Source: Brevundimonas sp.
GTDB taxonomy: Bacteria > Pseudomonadota > Alphaproteobacteria > Caulobacterales > Caulobacteraceae
Assembly (NCBI RefSeq): GCF_016463485.1
Contig: NZ_JAEMRD010000001.1
Span: forward strand, 110,245-155,316
DNA length: 45,072 bases
Reading direction: 5' to 3'
Shown here: in pieces, positions 42,605 to 45,072 of the stretch
How the letters are laid out: every line of letters starts with the position of its first letter
Numbering within the stretch: position 1 is the first letter of the stretch
Made by a program: the position numbers and the translations under genes
The notes under the pieces: model-generated
What the model was told of the DNA's origin: nothing
Databases searched by the model: none
What the model saw: the letters and a program-made list of their open reading frames with translations, nothing else

Positions 42605-44652
42605 TGCCCGTCGCCAAGGTCAACGGCGTAGACGTCGAATTCGAAGCCGGCATGACCGTGCTCCAGGTCGCCGAGCGCGCGGGTGCCGAGATTCCGCGCT
42701 TCTGCTATCATGAGCGGCTGTCGATCGCCGGCAACTGCCGCATGTGCCTGGTCGAGGTGAAGCCCGGACCGCCCAAGCCTCAGGCCTCGTGCGCCCTGCC
42801 GGCCGCCGAAGGCCAGATGATCTTCACCGACACACCGATGGTAAAGAAGGCGCGCGAAGGGGTGATGGAGTTCCTGCTCATCAACCATCCGCTCGACTGC
42901 CCGATCTGCGACCAGGGCGGCGAATGCGACCTGCAGGACCAGTCGGTCGGCTACGGCCGCGACGGGTCGCGCTATTCCGAGAACAAGCGCGCGGTCGAGG
43001 AAAAGGCCATGGGCCCGACCGTCAAGACCTTCATGACGCGCTGCATCCAGTGCACCCGGTGCGTTCGGTTCATCAGCGAAGTGGCGGGCGTGCCGGACAT
43101 CGGCATGATCTCACGCGGCGAGGACGCCGAGATCACCACCTACCTTGAAAAGAACATCGACAGCGAGCTATCGGGCAACGTCAACGACCTGTGCCCCGTC
43201 GGTGCCCTGACCCACCGGCCGTGGCAGTTCCACTATCGTCCGTGGGAGCTCAAGAAGACCGAGACCATCGACGTCATGGACGCCCTGGGCGCCAACATCC
43301 GCGCCGATGCCAAGGGTGCCGAGGTGATGCGCATCCTGCCGCGCGTCAACGAAGGCATCAACGAGGAGTGGCTGACGGACAAGAGCCGCTATGTCGTCGA
43401 CGGCCTGCAGAAGCGCCGCCTGGACCGCCCTTACGTGCGTGAGAACGGTAAGCTGCGCGCCGCGTCCTGGGATGAGGCGCTGTCGGTTGTCGCTGCGAAG
43501 CTGAAGGCGGCTCCGGCGAACCGGATCGGCGCGATCGCGGGGGACCTTCAGGACGCGGAGTCGATGAAAGCGACGCTGGACCTGTTCCGCGCGCTGGGCT
43601 CGTCCAACACGGATTGTCGTCAGGACGGGTCGTCGCTGGGTGATGGTGCGCGCGAAAGCTGGCTGTTCAACTCGGGTCTGCGCGGGATCGAGGCGGCGGA
43701 CTATGTGCTGCTGGTCGGGGTCAACCCGCGGACCGAAGCTGCGCTGCTGAACACCCGCCTGCGCAAGATCTGGCTGTCGGGCCAGGCCGAGATCGCCCTG
43801 ATCGGTGAACAGGCCGACCTGACCTATCCGTATTCGTATCTGGGCGCCGGGTCCAAGACCTTGGCGAAACTGCCCAAGGCGGCGCTCGACGCGCTGACGA
43901 AGGCCGAGCGCCCGGCAATCATCGTCGGCGGCGGGGCCCTGGCCGGTAAGGGCGGGGCGGCGGTACTGAACGCGCTCGGTGCACTGGCCAAGAAGGTCGG
44001 CGTGATCGGCGAAGGCTGGAACGGGTTTAACGTCCTGCACCATGCCGCGTCGCGGGTGGCGGGTCTCGACATGGGCTTCGTGCCTGCGGACGGCGGCCTG
44101 ACGGTCGCCGAGATGCTCAAGCCCGACGCTCTGGACGTGCTGTTCCTGCTGGGCGCCGACGAGGTCAATGCGACGGCGTCGAACGCGTTTCGCGTCTATC
44201 TGGGCAGCCACGGCGACAACGGTGCCCACGGCGCCGACGTGATCCTGCCGGGCGCGGCCTATACCGAAAAGTCGGGAATCTACGTCAACACCGAGGGCCG
44301 GGTACAGATGGCCGAACGGGTCGTCTTCCCCAAGGGCGACGCCAAGGAAGACTGGGCCATTCTCCGCGCCCTGTCCGAGCGGGTGGGCCACAAGCTGCCG
44401 TTCGACACCCTCGACCAGTTGCGCACCAAGCTGATGGCCGACCACCCGACCTTCGGACGTATCGATTATCTGCCGACGCCCGCCGCCTTCGATCCGTCGA
44501 AGCTGGGCGTGAAGGGCGACCTGGGCGACGCCGCCTTCGTTTCTGCGGTGATCGACCCCTACCTCAACAACCCGATCGCGCGCGCCAGCGCGACGATGGC
44601 CGAGCTGTCCGCGCTGCGGATCGCGCCGGCCACGGCGATGGCGGCGGAGTAA
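42604..44652 (+). CDS. nuoG: NADH-quinone oxidoreductase subunit G
   Basis: The 682-residue (75-kDa type) subunit carries several Fe-S centres. Ligands for the [2Fe-2S] cluster are Cys34, Cys45, Cys48 and Cys63. For the His-ligated 4Fe-4S cluster they are His95, Cys99, Cys102 and Cys108. For the next 4Fe-4S cluster they are Cys147, Cys150, Cys153 and Cys197. The remainder is a molybdopterin-oxidoreductase-like domain without cofactor ligands (WDEALSVVAAKL, YSYLGAGSKTLAKL, LPGAAYTEKSGIYVNTEGRVQ). No additional N7 cluster motif is evident. ATG 42604 shares a base with the preceding stop. Confidence 0.97.
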   Translation: MPVAKVNGVDVEFEAGMTVLQVAERAGAEIPRFCYHERLSIAGNCRMCLVEVKPGPPKPQASCALPAAEGQMIFTDTPMVKKAREGVMEFLLINHPLDCPICDQGGECDLQDQSVGYGRDGSRYSENKRAVEEKAMGPTVKTFMTRCIQCTRCVRFISEVAGVPDIGMISRGEDAEITTYLEKNIDSELSGNVNDLCPVGALTHRPWQFHYRPWELKKTETIDVMDALGANIRADAKGAEVMRILPRVNEGINEEWLTDKSRYVVDGLQKRRLDRPYVRENGKLRAASWDEALSVVAAKLKAAPANRIGAIAGDLQDAESMKATLDLFRALGSSNTDCRQDGSSLGDGARESWLFNSGLRGIEAADYVLLVGVNPRTEAALLNTRLRKIWLSGQAEIALIGEQADLTYPYSYLGAGSKTLAKLPKAALDALTKAERPAIIVGGGALAGKGGAAVLNALGALAKKVGVIGEGWNGFNVLHHAASRVAGLDMGFVPADGGLTVAEMLKPDALDVLFLLGADEVNATASNAFRVYLGSHGDNGAHGADVILPGAAYTEKSGIYVNTEGRVQMAERVVFPKGDAKEDWAILRALSERVGHKLPFDTLDQLRTKLMADHPTFGRIDYLPTPAAFDPSKLGVKGDLGDAAFVSAVIDPYLNNPIARASATMAELSALRIAPATAMAAE

Positions 44653-44655
44653 GTC

Positions 44656-45072
44656 ATGGATTTCTGGTCCTCCCCCCTCGGCTGGTTCCTGATGACCACC
44701 GGTGCCGTGCTGCTGGTGACGGTCGGCGTGCTGATCGCCGTGGCCTTCCTGCTGCTCGCCGACCGCAAGATCTGGGCGGGCATCCAGATGCGCAAAGGGC
44801 CCAATGTCGTGGGTCCGTTCGGCCTGCTGCAGTCCTTCGCCGACATGATCAAGTTCGTGCTTAAGGAGGTCGTCGTGCCGGCCGGGGCCGACAAGGGCGT
44901 CTTCCTGCTGGCCCCGGTCATCACCGTGATCACGGCCTTCATCGTCTGGGCGGTGATCCCGTTCGCGCCGGGCTGGGTCATCTCCGACCTGAACGTCGGC
45001 ATCCTTTACGTCTTCGCGATCTCGTCCCTTGGCGTCTACGGCATCATCATGGGCGGCTGGGCGTCGAACTCG
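44656..45072 (+). CDS. nuoH: NADH-quinone oxidoreductase subunit H, 5' part
   Basis: The first 139 codons are in the window; the gene runs over the right edge. This membrane subunit forms the quinone tunnel with NuoB and NuoD. Helix 1 (about 8-31) is followed by the conserved [33 protein letters not shown], and two more helices follow. ATG 44656 comes 3 bases after nuoG. The rest of the operon (nuoI to nuoN) presumably follows outside. Confidence 0.97.
   Translation, partial: MDFWSSPLGWFLMTTGAVLLVTVGVLIAVAFLLLADRKIWAGIQMRKGPNVVGPFGLLQSFADMIKFVLKEVVVPAGADKGVFLLAPVITVITAFIVWAVIPFAPGWVISDLNVGILYVFAISSLGVYGIIMGGWASNS

Noticed and set aside
1-45072. CRISPR array, insertion sequence or prophage
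   Set aside because: I saw no regularly spaced repeats, no transposase or integrase, and no long terminal inverted repeats. The F420 block has no evident mobile borders within the window.

Overview
The window is GC-rich and densely coded. It carries TonB-dependent receptor, autotransporter and respiratory complex I genes typical of Alphaproteobacteria. Gene content and style (short intergenic gaps, ATGA overlaps, a nuo operon with small extra membrane genes) suggest a Caulobacterales member such as Brevundimonas, but this is an inference; no rRNA or other phylogenetic marker was available to test it.

Positions 1-7014 hold lipid/steroid-type catabolic genes: the 5' end of a flavin dehydrogenase resembling 3-ketosteroid dehydrogenases, a fused double acyl-CoA dehydrogenase, a TesB-type thioesterase, a secreted tyrosine phosphatase and a large TonB-dependent receptor. 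Positions 7211-25246 hold the most unusual part. A TetR-type regulator gene sits among a Rieske oxygenase, three SnoaL/NTF2-fold proteins, an SDR, a Gfo/Idh/MocA-type dehydrogenase and a luciferase-like (LLM, probably F420-dependent) oxidoreductase. These run directly into a complete set of coenzyme F420 genes: a CofG-CofH fusion (FbiC type), an F420:NADP oxidoreductase, CofE, CofD and CofC. The nine genes from 11406 to 20069 look like one operon. A HpcH/HpaI aldolase with an ABM-fold protein, an alpha/beta hydrolase, and an Old-Yellow-Enzyme-like flavoprotein that has lost its Fe-S cysteines follow. A folE gene interrupted by an in-frame TAG ends the block.

An 18-bp palindrome, AGCTAACACCTGTTAGCT, occurs exactly at 11336 and as near-copies at 9030 and 20054. 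Each copy lies in front of a catabolic transcription unit, and all three share the 12-mer CACCTGTTAGCT. The simplest reading is a local regulon of the neighbouring TetR protein in which cofactor F420 is made only together with the pathway that uses it. The substrate cannot be read from the sequence.

Positions 25340-35153 are ordinary chromosome: a MAPEG protein, a YegD-like Hsp70, small hypothetical genes, an autotransporter with acidic DxDxDG repeats, a glycosyltransferase, tRNA-Asp(GTC) with an unusual trailer hairpin, and an AbgT-family transporter. From 35455 to the right edge runs the NADH dehydrogenase operon nuoA-B-C-D-x-x-E-x-F-(SGNH lipoprotein)-(lipoprotein)-G-H, with five non-nuo genes embedded; nuoH is cut by the window end.
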